From contig MU405264.1 of assembly GCA_022836615.1 (NCBI GenBank), positions 124,001 to 188,000 of the forward strand: 64,000 nt of DNA, written 5' to 3'. The stretch's first letter is position 1; the number at the start of each line of letters is the position of its first letter. Made by a program: the position numbers and the translations under genes. The notes beneath the pieces were generated by a model. That model was not told the DNA's origin, made no database searches, and worked only from the letters and a program-made list of their open reading frames with translations. This document shows positions 12,241 to 23,793 of this stretch, piece after piece. This DNA is from Annulohypoxylon bovei var. microspora (taxonomy: Eukaryota; Ascomycota; Sordariomycetes; Xylariales; Hypoxylaceae).

Positions 12241-14005
12241 ATGCAGCCACTCACTTCTGCAATGACTACATTAAAGAAATCGCTGTTAGCAGCCCTCAAG
12301 TCCTTCCTTCGGGGGAGGTCCTTCTTGCAGGCCATACTTGCATTTTGGATTAGCCCGAAGGCCTTCAAGGAGCACCATGTCAACGGAAAGGGGTCATACC
12401 CGTCGAGGGCTATCGAAGATTTCTTGTTGGAAGCAGAGAAGCTCTTTCTAAGCCCTATCGACGAAGATGGGTTGAGGAGGTATTCTTCAGATCTCAAGCG
12501 CCAGTTCCGGGAACGGTTACACAGCCATCCAGAATGCATGCTTCCGTCCTTCAACCACCTACTCCCCACCGGAAAAGAACGAGGTCAATATCTTGCCCTC
12601 GATGTCGGTGGATCAACGCTGAGGGTTGCGTTGGTGGAGTTAAGGGGGCGAGAAGTGACAGGGCGGGAGAGCGAAATCATTCGGATGGTTAGCTTCAAGA
12701 TTACGCCGGAAGTTAAGAAGCTCGAAGGCTTGGGCTTTTTTGACTGGATGGCGGCCCGGATTTACGAAGTCATACACAAGGATCTTTCAAATGAACAAGA
12801 CATAATACCTATGGGCCTTGCTTGGAGTTTTCCGGTAGAGTGAGTATATCTTCCTCTAAAGCTCTAACATATAATAATACTAACATAACTCGTCATAAGG
12901 CAAGTATCACTTGGCGCTGGACTTCTACTTGGTATGGGCAAAGGGTTTCTGGCTACCAACGGTCTGCTAGGCCAGGACTTGGGCGAACTCATCAAATTTG
13001 CATGCAAAAAGCAAGGTCTAAACGTCCAGCTTGAAGCCATCGTCAATGATAGTTCAGCAACGTTACTATCACAGGCCTATGTACATGCCTCGACCCGCTT
13101 TGGCCTGATCTTAGGCACCGGCACCAACATTGCTGTCCACTTACCAGTGTCAGCATTTAGTCGTGCTAAATATGGTAAACGGCCAGAGAGCTGGTTTGAA
13201 TCCGCAAGCCACGTCATTGTGAACACAGAGCTAGGCATGTTTGGGAACGATATCCTGCCTCTGACACGGTGGGACGAACTCCTGAACGCCTCTCACCCTC
13301 GGCCCGATTTCCAACCCCTAGAACATATGTTGAGCGGGTTCTATCTCGGAGAAATCTGCCGACTCGCCATAGTCGAGGCCGTCGAGACGACGGGGCTGCT
13401 AGGCGGTCAATTACCCCCGTCCCTAGAGAAGCCGTACTCACTCGACACGGAAATCCTGTCGAGAATCGAGGCGTAAGTCCCACATAACAGCCGTTGATTA
13501 ATAATTATAGTGGAAACTAACACGTTACTTCAGCGATACATCGCCTAGCCTCGAAAAAGCCATGTCCGAATTCACAACACACCACCCCACTGCCACTCCG
13601 CTCACCCTCTCCGATATCACTACGATCCGCACCCTCGCAACCTTCATATCACGCCGCTCCGCCGCTCTACTCGCCGCCTCAGTCTTCTCACTCTGGGAAC
13701 TGCGGCACGAGACCGAGGCCGAGCAGCTCTCCGTGACCCCGAAGCCGACCCCCTCAAACGACAGCGGCGTAGTCCTTCCTTCCCCCTCGGTCGACGAGCA
13801 GATCATGGAGATCGAGACCAGCACCAAGGTCGCCTTCAACGGCTCCGTCATCGAGCACTACCCGGAGTACCTGCCCACGTGCCAGCGCTACATCGACGAC
13901 CTCGTCGCCCACAGCCAGTACCCCGGGTCCGTGGATCTTGTCCCAGCTATCGAGAGCTCCATCCTAGGCGCCGCGGTCGCGATCGCGTGCGCGACCACGG
14001 CGTAG
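12241..14005 (+). CDS. hxk3: Hexokinase-family kinase, probable GlcNAc kinase
   Basis: Exons are 12241-12839, 12900-13472 and 13534-14005, giving 547 aa. The ATG at 12262 (MTTLKK) is a possible alternative start. The protein has the hexokinase fold: the phosphate loop DVGGSTLR near residue 121, SFPVEQ near 196, the sugar-binding and catalytic region IVNDSSATL with Asp250, LGTGTNIA near 271, and NTELGMFG. It departs from glucose hexokinases, which usually have NDTVGT. It sits in the GlcNAc cluster beside nagB and ron1. In Trichoderma reesei the cluster kinase HXK3 phosphorylates GlcNAc (established for that species). I infer the same role, making GlcNAc-6-phosphate for the deacetylase. The N-terminal 45 residues are partly hydrophobic. 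The third exon is markedly GC-rich. Confidence 0.88.
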
Positions 14006-15318
14006 AAAGCGTCACCTCACGGGACGAAAAGCATAGATTATTTCCGGTTGTACATACACCTCACCTACCTACCTACCTACCTATTCATGTCATCTTATTA
14101 TGCTTTTTCACGGCCTATATTCTTTTTCTTCCTTCATATCCGGATTTCCGGATTTTCCAAAAACATACCTACCTAGTGTTTTTGTGCATTCCCCACCCGA
14201 TTGATGAGACAAGGCGAGCCGCGAGAGAGAAGATGCATAGACTGCTTCTTCCCGTCGCGGCTCGCTGTCGTCGGGCGGGGCGGCGCGAGCGAGCAAGCAA
14301 GCAAGCGAGGAGCTTTGATAGCGGGAACATCTAGATGGCGTTGGGCATGGGTATATATACTTAGCATATAATGAAGACATGCATCATTCAGTGAAATATG
14401 GGTTCATTATATACCTATCTAGGCAAGCTCTAGGCATAAACGTGAATAGGTGATTAATTAGGTAGTGAGTAGACGAATAGATGCAGATGTAGTAAGTATC
14501 TAAAATAAGCTAATATAGGTGATAAGGGGCTGCCATTGCCATCAGGGGTATATTGTTGAAAGCTAATCTAGACGCTCGCTTGCTTCGCTCGTTTCGTTCA
14601 ATATGCCATTCCGTATAAACTAAAGGAGGGTGAACAAGGGTACAGCAAGCAAGCAACAAACAAACAAACAAGAACCGATTAAAAATATAGACGAACGATG
14701 AACGATTAACGATGACTCCGGCGAATAATTCCCCAAGCGCTCACTATAGGTAGATACTACATACATACATGCGACTATATAGACTAGGCAGACTACCTGG
14801 GTTAGACTGAATACCTAGATATGCCCAAGGTGCTGTATTCCAAAGCCAACCGACTGGCCAGTCGGGTTCCGGTGTTTCAAAAATGCGCAAAGAACAGGTT
14901 CGTTTCATAATACATCGGAGATATTCCTCAAAAAAATCAATGTACGCCGGATGTGTGTTGTGGGGGAGTGTAGGTGTAGGTGCTGTGTTTTGTGTGGTGT
15001 GTTGCGTCATGCCGTCGTTCGATCCGTCAGCGTACCTTGGGCAGGTAGGTAGGTAGGTATTTTTCCTTTTTCTTCTTCGCTCAACTCACTCGCTCGCTCG
15101 CTCGGTTTATCCTGATTTACCAGACAGATGCAGATAGGTAGAGATAGATAGGTAGGTAGATATATGGCATGCCCGCCCTCGGGCTTTTTGGCTCCGGTGA
15201 GAAAGAAAGGCGGTGGTCCGATCCGCACGTTCGCTCAGGCGCTTGGGAGTACGCGGTATTTGAGGTACCTCGGTAGGGAGGTAGAGATATATAGGTAGGT
15301 AGGTTTGTGAAGAGGTGC
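14006..15318. other. Convergent spacer with TAGG/ACCT microsatellites
   Basis: No gene is seen. The spacer carries several simple repeats built on ACCT/AGGT: near 14063-14082, 15040-15058 and 15148-15160, with another near 15290-15303. There are also GCAA/CGAG and CAAA/CAAG runs near 14285-14305 and 14645-14670. It should contain the 3' UTRs of the kinase and ron1 genes. Confidence 0.6.
15040..15058. repeat. AGGT tetranucleotide microsatellite
   Basis: GGTAGGTAGGTAGGTAT is read directly. Related short AGGT arrays recur at about 15148-15160 and 15290-15303, and the complementary ACCT array is at 14063-14082. Confidence 0.8.
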
Positions 15319-17197
15319 TCATTCGGCGGAGAAGTACCGCTTGGACTTGTTCCTGATCTGCTGGGCCTTGATCTCCTGCGGCACGGCGATGTGGTGCACA
15401 ATGTGCGGGCGGTATACGGTGTCTACGAGCGGCGTCCTGTTTACGATCGTCAGCATTGGTGGCCGAGTTTCAAGGGTACGATTAGGGGGTTGAAGTTAAG
15501 CGGAGATAAGACTTACCAATCATCCACGCTGAGCGGGAAGTACTCGTACAGCTCCTCCTCCTCCTCGATCGGGCTGCCGCCCGGCCCGTGGCTCGTCGAC
15601 GTGCGGTGCAGCTTCGGGCTCGTCAGCGAGTCCGTGTTGGACCGGTTGTTCGGGCTGCGCTCGTCCTCCGACAGGGACAGGTTTATCGGCACGGACGGCG
15701 CCGCGCCGTTGTTGTTGTTATGGTTGTTACTATGGCTGTTCTTCGCGTGGCTGCTTAGCGCCTGCTGCGTCTTATGGTTGGAGGATTCTTTCCCCCAGGC
15801 CGGGACTGGCGGCCGGCTTATGTTAGGCGAGAGCGCAATCTTCTTCGCGGGGTGGGCTTGCGAGTTTTGTTGTTGTTGGCCGCCGTAGGCGGGCGTAGAG
15901 GGGGTCGCCCACGACGTGCCGGATGGCGTGGTGCCGAGGGATGGGGATGAGTAGTGGTGTAGGTTATGCGCGGAGTCGGAGCGCTCCGTCTTTAGGTTTG
16001 CGGTCGAGCTCGCGTCGCTGTGCGTCCGCGCCCGCTCGACGCTGCCGGTCGCCTTCTTGTCGCCGGTCAGGGGGACGTCCTTCCTGCTGTCGAAGTTCCG
16101 CGGGCTCCGGCCGCGCACGATCACGGGGCCGCTCTGGATCTCGGCGATCTTCATGAACTCGCCGCCCGTCTTCATCTTGCCGAGCAGGCTGATCTGCACG
16201 ACGTAGTGCTGCTGCAGCCCTTTCCGGCGGCCGTTGTTCGCCGTCGCGCTCTTGAACTGCAGCCGCTTCCACGACACCGGTATGCTGACCCGGTGGCCGT
16301 CGACCTCCTGGCCGCCGCTCAGGTCGAGCGCGATCTTGGGCGGGGCGCTGGCCACCTTCGTCTCCTGGCCTTCCCCCATAGCTGGGTTGCTGCTCTTCCA
16401 GGGTATGGAGATTATCTCGGTGGACTTGCCCTCGATGCTCTCCTTAGCCGATATCGAGGCGTAGAATTCTATAATGGGGATCGCGCGCCCCTGCTCGTTC
16501 ATCACCTGCGTGCAGTGCCGCGGCATCGTTACCTGTCCCGAGCACTGCCACAGGTTCCTTCGGTAGCATGTTAGTTCTAGCGGTCGGCCTGTGGATTCGC
16601 CGCCGAACACGTCCTCGGCTACAAAGAACATGCCGTATAGCTCGGCCGACATGTTGACTTCGGAATAAGCGCCTAAGGCGTCATCTAGGGGTGTGGCTTT
16701 CACGGCCGTAGTAGAAAAGCTGAGGAGCTTATCATCCGGTTGCTGCGGAGACGACCCTTCATCGTGGAAGTCTTCGGGGTGCGGCGCGGTAGTCTCGTAG
16801 GGTTTGGAGTAGTTAAAAGGGTCTTCGAAGGTGGTAGAAAATGTCTCGAAATCGTAGGAGGGGGTGAAGGGTAAGGGAGGTAGGCTACCGTTGACGTTGT
16901 CTCTATTCGGGGTCTTAGCATTACTATGTTATTGTATATACCGCCTACACGTGCTACTCTTTCTCTCTGATATCGCGGATACGATATACGCAAGATCGCC
17001 CACACCTACACCCGCATGCTTCGGGAAATGCAATGCGCCCATCGGATTTAAACTTACAGCATGGCCTCGTCAAAGTTGAGATCGGGATCGAAGGTTTCGA
17101 TGCCCAGGCCGGAGCCGGACATGGCGGCGTTCAGTCCCATGGCGTCTCCCGGGCTGGCGCCTGACTGCAGCGCCGGCATGGAGTTGAAAGTTGCCAT
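15319..17197 (-). CDS. ron1: RON1-like Ndt80 transcription factor
   Basis: Exons are 17058-17197, 15517-16923 and 15319-15436, giving 554 aa. The introns are 134 and 80 bp and join in phase (EAML|NAKTPN and VDDW|TPLVD). Residues about 140-300 form an Ndt80/PhoG-type immunoglobulin-fold DNA-binding domain (ELYGMFFVAEDVFGG, LELTCYRRNLWQCSG, GHRVSIPVSWKRLQFKSATANN, LQQHYVVQISL, SGPVIVRGRSPRNF). The rest is Ser/Asn/Pro-rich apart from a compact C-terminus ending KSKRYFSAE. RON1 is the Ndt80-like regulator of the GlcNAc gene cluster in T. reesei and of GlcNAc catabolism in Neurospora (established). Its place between the kinase and glycosidase genes supports that assignment. Ndt80-family proteins also act in meiosis and heterokaryon incompatibility (VIB-1), so a wider role is possible. 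Exon 2 is GC-rich. Confidence 0.9.
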
Positions 17198-19308
17198 CGC
17201 ATCGTATGGAAAGGGCTAATACCCTTCCGGCCCGAAGGTTTAATCCTGCTTTTGCTTGCCTTGCCTGCTTGCTTACTGCTGACAAGTAGCGGGTTTAGAG
17301 CTGACGTAGACTTTTCGATTTCCGACTGATAACGAAGCGAAGCGAGCCGAAGCCAACTCCCCAATGGAGATAGATTGAAAAAAGAAAATCTAGCTTTCAC
17401 ACCGTTGTGGAACTAAGTGGAGCAAGGACGTTTGTTGGCAGCAGTCGAGAATGGATTTGCGGTGGGAATTGCTTATTGTCCTTAGCAGGCTTTTGATAGA
17501 TAGTGTTTGTATGGAGTAGTTGTTTTTCGCTGGAGTTGAAACGGATCGCGGATGTCGAAAAAAACAACCAGCTAATCACTTGCTTTGCCTGTATCTTACC
17601 ACTGGCACTGGGGCCTACCAGGTAAGCGAAGCGAAGCTAATAGCAGGGCGAGAGGAGCAGCGTAGCGGAAAGTGGAGGCGCAACAAATTCGACTAAGCCA
17701 AGCCAAGGACCAAGGGGTGGAGAAATGGAATTAGCAAAGATCCGCCGTTGGACTGGGGGGGCTGGGTTCTTGGGTCTAGGATTATGGTGATAGCCCTGCG
17801 AATATTGGCAAGAATGGGTAAGAAGCAGAACAGGCAGAGTAAGAAAAGACTTTCAGGACCGGGTTCCTATGTAATTCAAAAGGACTAAAAGGACTAACCC
17901 GGAACCCCCCAGGACTATTCGATCCCATTTGATAGCGGTCATAGGTCATACACACATACAGAAATACACATTTCACATACGCTAACATGGCTAACATCGA
18001 ATTTCAACCAATAGGTACAACCGTAATACATGTAGCGGGCTTGGTACCTGGACGGGAACTGGGGTAAGCGTGTAGAAGCGTGTAGACGTATGTAGACCGG
18101 AAGTTACTCAAGTATGCTCGATAGGGGTTCGTCTTTCGGTCTCGGGATCTTTAGGTGTTTGACTAGATGGGGAACAAGTGAAGTGGCTTCAACGAAGTGA
18201 CCTCAATGGTAAGTGGATAACAGTGAATGCAGAATGCAGAATGCAGTGAGGTCACTACTAGCTACAGTACCTACATAGATGCAGTAGACGATAGAGCCCC
18301 CTATCGGTTTATCGGTCTCGTTTCTTCTCTTCAGTCCGTGGTACATACATTACCTAAATCGTGGAGGGGAGGGGAGGGGGGCAGAATGTCGATTCTGCAG
18401 AAAATCAACTTTCTACCTTCTGGAACAAGTTAAAAAGAAACTCGGCGGGTGGGGTGATGGACATCCAAAGACAGGCGAGACAAGCCAAAGACAAGCCTTG
18501 ATTACCCCCCTGGGTCTATGGGGTTATATCACCACATTGCCGAACGACTTTATCTGTCATCTGTCATCTGTCATTAATTGCCTGCCTTTCAAATCCAGAC
18601 TCTCGGTGCTTCTCTTGCATGTACGTCCGTCCTTACATACCCTTACATATTCTTACATATCCTTACCTACATACCTAGGTACCTACCTACTTGTAGATAC
18701 ATTCTTGCATATCAATTCTCGATCGCGTTGTAATGCGAACAATCACTTTCTTATCAGTTGACTTCTTTCTCTCCACATATCTCCAGGGCTATCTATCACT
18801 AAACGGTCATTGTTCGTTGAAGATCAGATCCCCGGGGGTGGCAGTACTGTAGTAGTACCTATACCGCGGCGCCGCGGTTCTATTTCTATTTTTAAACCAG
18901 GGACGAACTACGACGACGACGGGGCTCAAAACTCAATCGGTAATTGTGCGTTTTAGGATTCAAAATTTTAGTGAGATTCAATTCGTGATTGGACAAAAGC
19001 ACGATCCCTATGCCACTAACTCCGGCTCGCTCACCCCGAATATATACAAAATCATAGGACGGAAACATTTGTCGAAACTCTTGTTGGAGCAGAGAGACAT
19101 AATTGCACTTCCAGACCCCCACCTCCAATCCACCATTCCATTCTTCAGGGGAAAGGGGTATCCAAAAACGTAAGTTCGGTGAAGGATCTCATTCATTCAT
19201 TTATTCATTTGATAGCTCTTGTGCGTTGGTCGCCCAAAAAAAGGAATTGTTCAACTTAGATCAGACCACTATCTCAGATCTCCGAGATCAGCAAATCTAT
19301 ATCGAGAT
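17198..19308. other. ron1 promoter side and glycosidase 3' flank
   Basis: This is 2.1 kb without a supportable gene. The left part (17198-18200) should be the ron1 promoter and 5' UTR. There is a poly-purine GGGGAGGGGAGGGGGG run near 18365-18380 and a TACCTA/TAGGTA-rich block at 18663-18695. A GCGGCGCCGCGG palindrome lies near 18864-18878. Confidence 0.45.
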
Positions 19309-22300
19309 TCAGTCAAGCATAAGACTTACGTTCTCCGGTGAATTTGTAATTTCGTCAAATGTCTGTTGGATTTCGAACCCCATAGCTTCCAGAGGCTCAT
19401 GCGCCTCGTCGAGAACCTAGACATGTTAGTTATAGTGATGATACTTGGTGTGAGCTCGGGTCGACCTACCCAACTAAGCACACTCTTCGCTGACTTGTGC
19501 GCCTTGTTCTGTCTCACGCCCATAAATGCTAGTCCCTGTAGAATCAATCTAGAATGAGCTGTCGAGGGGACTACCGGGGCAATGATACCACCAATGTCTC
19601 CCCCGCTAATAGAATGAAGCGCGGGGATGTATGTCGATAGTCGGCTCGCCGCTGTGCAGATAATGACTGTCCCTAATAGATTATCTACTGAGTTCTTGGC
19701 TCGCACTACTCCGCTCGTGTTTGTTTCTTGGAGCGCAAACCGGTAGAGCTCGACGACTTCAGGTCCCGCGTGTGTCGCTACATGGTTGATTACTGATTCG
19801 GCATTGTCAAGTCCGTGGATCAGGTCGAAACTTATGCTCGCCCGTTGTATGCTCTGTAGAAGACCTTCCGGTGCTGCCCAAGTGTTGAGGTCGTCGATGA
19901 TCATGTTCGTTAACCGCTTGGGAAATTGTGTATCCCATCCCACGTTGTCGAACCAGCTCTTGTTGCTCCCGCTTTCATCAACAGGCACTCCCGGAAATAC
20001 ACCTGGGAATGTAAAACCAAGCTGTAGTGTTTGAACCCCTTGCTTCTGAAGTAGCGCTCGCAGTGCGCGGCGATGTAATGACCTTCCAATCGAGACGTTT
20101 CGTTTTGTCGGGTCGACGAAAAGTGCGCCAATAGCCCCAACACCTTTTGTATAATACGTAGCCACGAACCCGTACAACGTTTTTGTGCTACTATTCCGAA
20201 CAACAAAATGCGCCTCTTCAACGTGTGGATTAAATAACTCAAATGAGTGAGCCGATGTTGTGAGATACGGGAGACTCGGTGTGCTGGAGCGGGCTAATGT
20301 TCTCAGTAGCTCCTCGAGAGCAGGAACATCTCGTTCGCGGTCGAAGTTTTCAACGAGCCACTGCTGTCTCGTCTTGGAGACCTTCTTGCTCTTCCTCATC
20401 GTCCCCGGCATCGACCCCTGCGGGGTTATTTCTCCGTATAGGGCACGAACAAGAGAGGCCATGGCTGTCTCGGTGAAATCGAAGGTGCAGACATACGTTC
20501 CGATCGATTTGTCCATCGCAAAGTCGTACGGAGAGCTAACTGCAACCACGATGAGCGACTTCTTCTGGCCCGTACCACGAAGCATGTGACACATCATGGC
20601 TACGTGCTTTGTGAACCCAGTCTGGTACATGTTTCGGTTAGCATCAGCAGTTACTATAATGATCGCCGATGCTCTGTTTATCAAATTCTCGTGCACTAAA
20701 AACCGGTTAGCTTGATGATACCTACGATATAGAGGTTCTTCTGACCTGGCCGGAGTCCGTTTGCGGTATATGATGTATGAAGAAGTTTGCCATTGCGCAT
20801 CCGGGCTATCGATCGACCTAGTTCTCGAAAAACACCTTCTCCGCTCATGATCGCTCCACGTTCCTGGTGAATCCATCTCTCATGTAAAGAGGGGTTCCCT
20901 CTGGTTCCCTTTTCCAATAAACTTTTGGTAGCTGCCGAGGCTGGCAACGGCTTAACTAGCGGTGTCAACAGTAAAAGTTCCTCTTCTTGAAGTAAGCTTT
21001 GCGAAAGAGGAAGCAAGCTGTCCTTATCCCGGACAACTGTGATTGAGTGATCATACGCCTTCCTTGAGAGCGAAAGATGTGAGGGATGTATCTTGGATAG
21101 TAAGGGAAGCCCAGGCGGGTTCAGGGCCTTCTGCCAAGATGTACACACACTTTTCATTCGCAACACTCGCTTCAGAGAAGTGTGAATCCGGTCTTTCGAG
21201 ATGATACCGTTCTCATAACCCAATTTCAAACCAGAAATAGCCTCCAATTGCACGTCATGTGCCCTGCACAGAAGCACTAGATCGTTGCCTGCTTCGACGG
21301 CCATCACGGTTCCCCCCTTTACACCGTACTCCTGTATAAGCGACTGCATTTCGAGGCATTCCGAGATGGCGACACCTTTGAACCCAAGCTCATTTCTAAG
21401 GAGGTCATCTACGACCTGGTCGGAAAGACAGGCGTGCATGACGTTCATTCCGGCACTTTGGATCCCAACCCCGCCGACAAACATGGCATCTAGACGTCCA
21501 GCACTTATCGCATTCCGGAACGGCACAAGAGCACTGAGACTAAGCTCTTCTAAAGTCTGAGTGATAATAGGCATGTCTAAGCTGGAGCCGAGGAAATCAA
21601 TATTCCCGTAGGAGGGGAAGTGCTTCCCGCAGGTAGCCACACCCGCATCCTTGAATCCATTGATGGCGGCGATGCAAAACTGCGATGCTTCCTGAGGATC
21701 GTCTCCAGTAGCCCGAACTCCTAGAGGTTGGTGTCGAGCATTTGTTAAGACATCTAAGACGGGGCCAAGAATGAGATTAACTCCGACGGCTGATACCTCA
21801 GTGGCTGTAGCCTTTGCTACACTGTATGCTAGTTCCGTGCTCCCCGTAGCAGCAACGCCCATAGCGCTGGGGAATTGACAGATGAAATCTTCATCGAACA
21901 GACTGTTAACACCTCCATTCTCTTGGTCAAGAGCTATTAATAACGGCTGAGGATGTCCTGCTTGGTGAGCTATTGTTTGAAGTTCTTGAACCAAAGAAGC
22001 AGTCTGTTCGGCAGCTATATTGATATCGCGCAGTCAGTATCCTCTTAACATAGCATATAACTCCATGAGTTTTAACAATATCTCCAGGTATAAAGTGTAC
22101 ATTTGAGGTTCTTAGCTGTCAATATGATAGAACCTAAATGATGGTTCTCAATGAGATTTCGGATCTGAGGCGTTACTTCGGTACCGTCCCATCCCATAAT
22201 CAACATTTGGCCAATCGCCCTATTAGTCGAGTATTAGTGACAGACCTACTTTAGCCTTGCAGCCGCATCACCCCAGTACATAGAAACTCGGCCATGAGGC

Positions 22301-22398
22301 TCTTAGGGCTCTTAGCGATGAGAATAGATAAGAACCGGTACACCGTACCAATCGAGATTTTGCCATAGTGGGTCGAGTTCGCTGTCTGACTTGGTCAT
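19309..22398 (-). CDS. nag3: GH3 beta-N-acetylglucosaminidase fused to two GNAT domains
   Basis: Exons are 22349-22398, 22101-22219, 20746-22014, 19470-20695 and 19309-19416, giving 923 aa. Residues about 15-340 are the GH3 barrel (LLIALDQENGGV, GVNLILGPVLDV, KHFPSYGN 187-194, ISECLEM 273-279). The alpha/beta GH3 domain follows to about 575. Residues about 592-745 look like a GNAT acetyltransferase fold (GALFVDPTKRNVSIGRSLHRRAL). A second GNAT-like segment spans about 768-915 and ends LEAMGFEI. No signal peptide is seen, so it should act inside the cell, freeing GlcNAc from imported chitobiose. Fungal GH3-GNAT fusions are known, including NAG3 of the T. reesei cluster. The residue aligned with the NagZ nucleophile Asp is Glu275. 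The final codons are uncertain: reading through GTAAGT gives a stop at 19309, while an intron there is also possible. It is divergent from nagA. Confidence 0.9.
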
Positions 22399-23793
22399 CT
22401 TTGCGGTGGTATCGCTCGCTACAACTTCAGATTTTTACTAGCAGGCCCTGAGCCGAACAGTGTAGGCGTAAAAGATCAGCATGGGCTTTCGGGCTTTCTC
22501 CGTCAACAAGGCGTGTAAGTGTGATGGTTACGGAGGGCCGGAAGTCATGAAGCTAGTTAGTGTGTGAAGGCCGCGAAGGTGAAGCTGGGGTATGATAGGA
22601 TTGGGAAAAAGCACCGAAGTAATGCAGTCTCAGTGTGCCTGGTGAGGATGAAGAAAAGAGTTGACAACGATAAAAGCCATGGGGCTGGAGTAAGAACTTC
22701 GGCAGTATCAAATCTTAGAACTGTTAGGGGGTAGCAGAGTAAGGTGGTATCGCATAAGCGACCGCTATCGATAAAACTCTAGGCCCTTGGGGCTTGCTTC
22801 TCAGGTTGACAGGTTCCACCTAAAGTGCCTTCCAATTGGCAATTGTCCAGCTCTTTCTAGAAGGGAAGGTACCTACAGGTGGGTATCTGGGGGAGAACGA
22901 CTGCAACGATTGGGATGATTTAGGGGAAATTGCGCTATCCCGTTTTGACTTTAGTCTTCCCTGTCACATACATTTGTCGGGACCATATTAGTTAATCGGG
23001 TTATCGGATTTCTTTGCCTCCAAGTCTCCAAAAAGCTTCCCACCACTTCGCAACGTTACCTTACACCACTACAAGAATTCTCTTTATGTGCCACGATCCA
23101 ATTTTCGTTTTCGTTACAATGGATTGTCACACAGCGAGACCGATCTACTGTTGTAGAGGCTCAAACAAGGGACCCGAAGATAGACGCCGACATCCGCAAA
23201 TGAAACCAGCGTATCTATCTAGGTACGGTATCGGAATCTAACATCTTAGAGGGCCTCGTCGAGTTGGTTGCCACCATTCTTAGCAACCAACCCTCCAATC
23301 CTCCGACCCAGAATCCCCTAGACGATGCTGACCAGTCTTCTTAGTCACATGTTTCTGCTATTGGTCTAGCTGTCTGAACAGTCTGGACATTGGCATCAGT
23401 CCATTCAAAAAAAAAACCGGGCTCCATTGTCACAATCTCAAGACTTACGTCTGACTTGCCCCACCGGTCAAACAGCAGAGATCAATTTCACTTGTCATCG
23501 GCCCTTACGGTGACGCCAGTGACAAGCTGTTCTGGCCTTCCAGATATTGATATCTAACAAGCCGAGATTTTTCGGATCTAATATCGGCCACGCCTCGGAG
23601 TCAGCGGTAACGCACCCTGATATCATGAATAAATACACCTATGAGCCATTTCCCATAATCTATTGTATCTCGTTTATGGAAACAAAAATAATCGCTGAAG
23701 GGACAGTCGTCCTACTACTCGATAAAACATAGAATTATAGAACCATAATATCATCTATTTTAAACTACTAAACCACCTACACTTACTTACATC
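22399..23793. promoter_or_regulatory. Bidirectional promoter region, nag3 and nagA
   Basis: This is 1.4 kb between two divergently transcribed GlcNAc genes. No exon could be supported here. An A-run (AAAAAAAAA) lies near 23408-23416. The shared location fits common control by RON1, but I did not identify sites with confidence. Confidence 0.5.

Noticed and set aside
15923..16574. Plus-strand frames across ron1
   Set aside because: They are Arg/Leu/Pro-rich antisense frames; the minus strand codes for the Ndt80 domain.
20720..20745. A 26-nt intron joining IV to VHEN in the glucosaminidase gene
   Set aside because: Too short to splice. A donor further upstream (GTCAGA at 20745) gives a 50-nt intron and the better join GLRP|VHENL.
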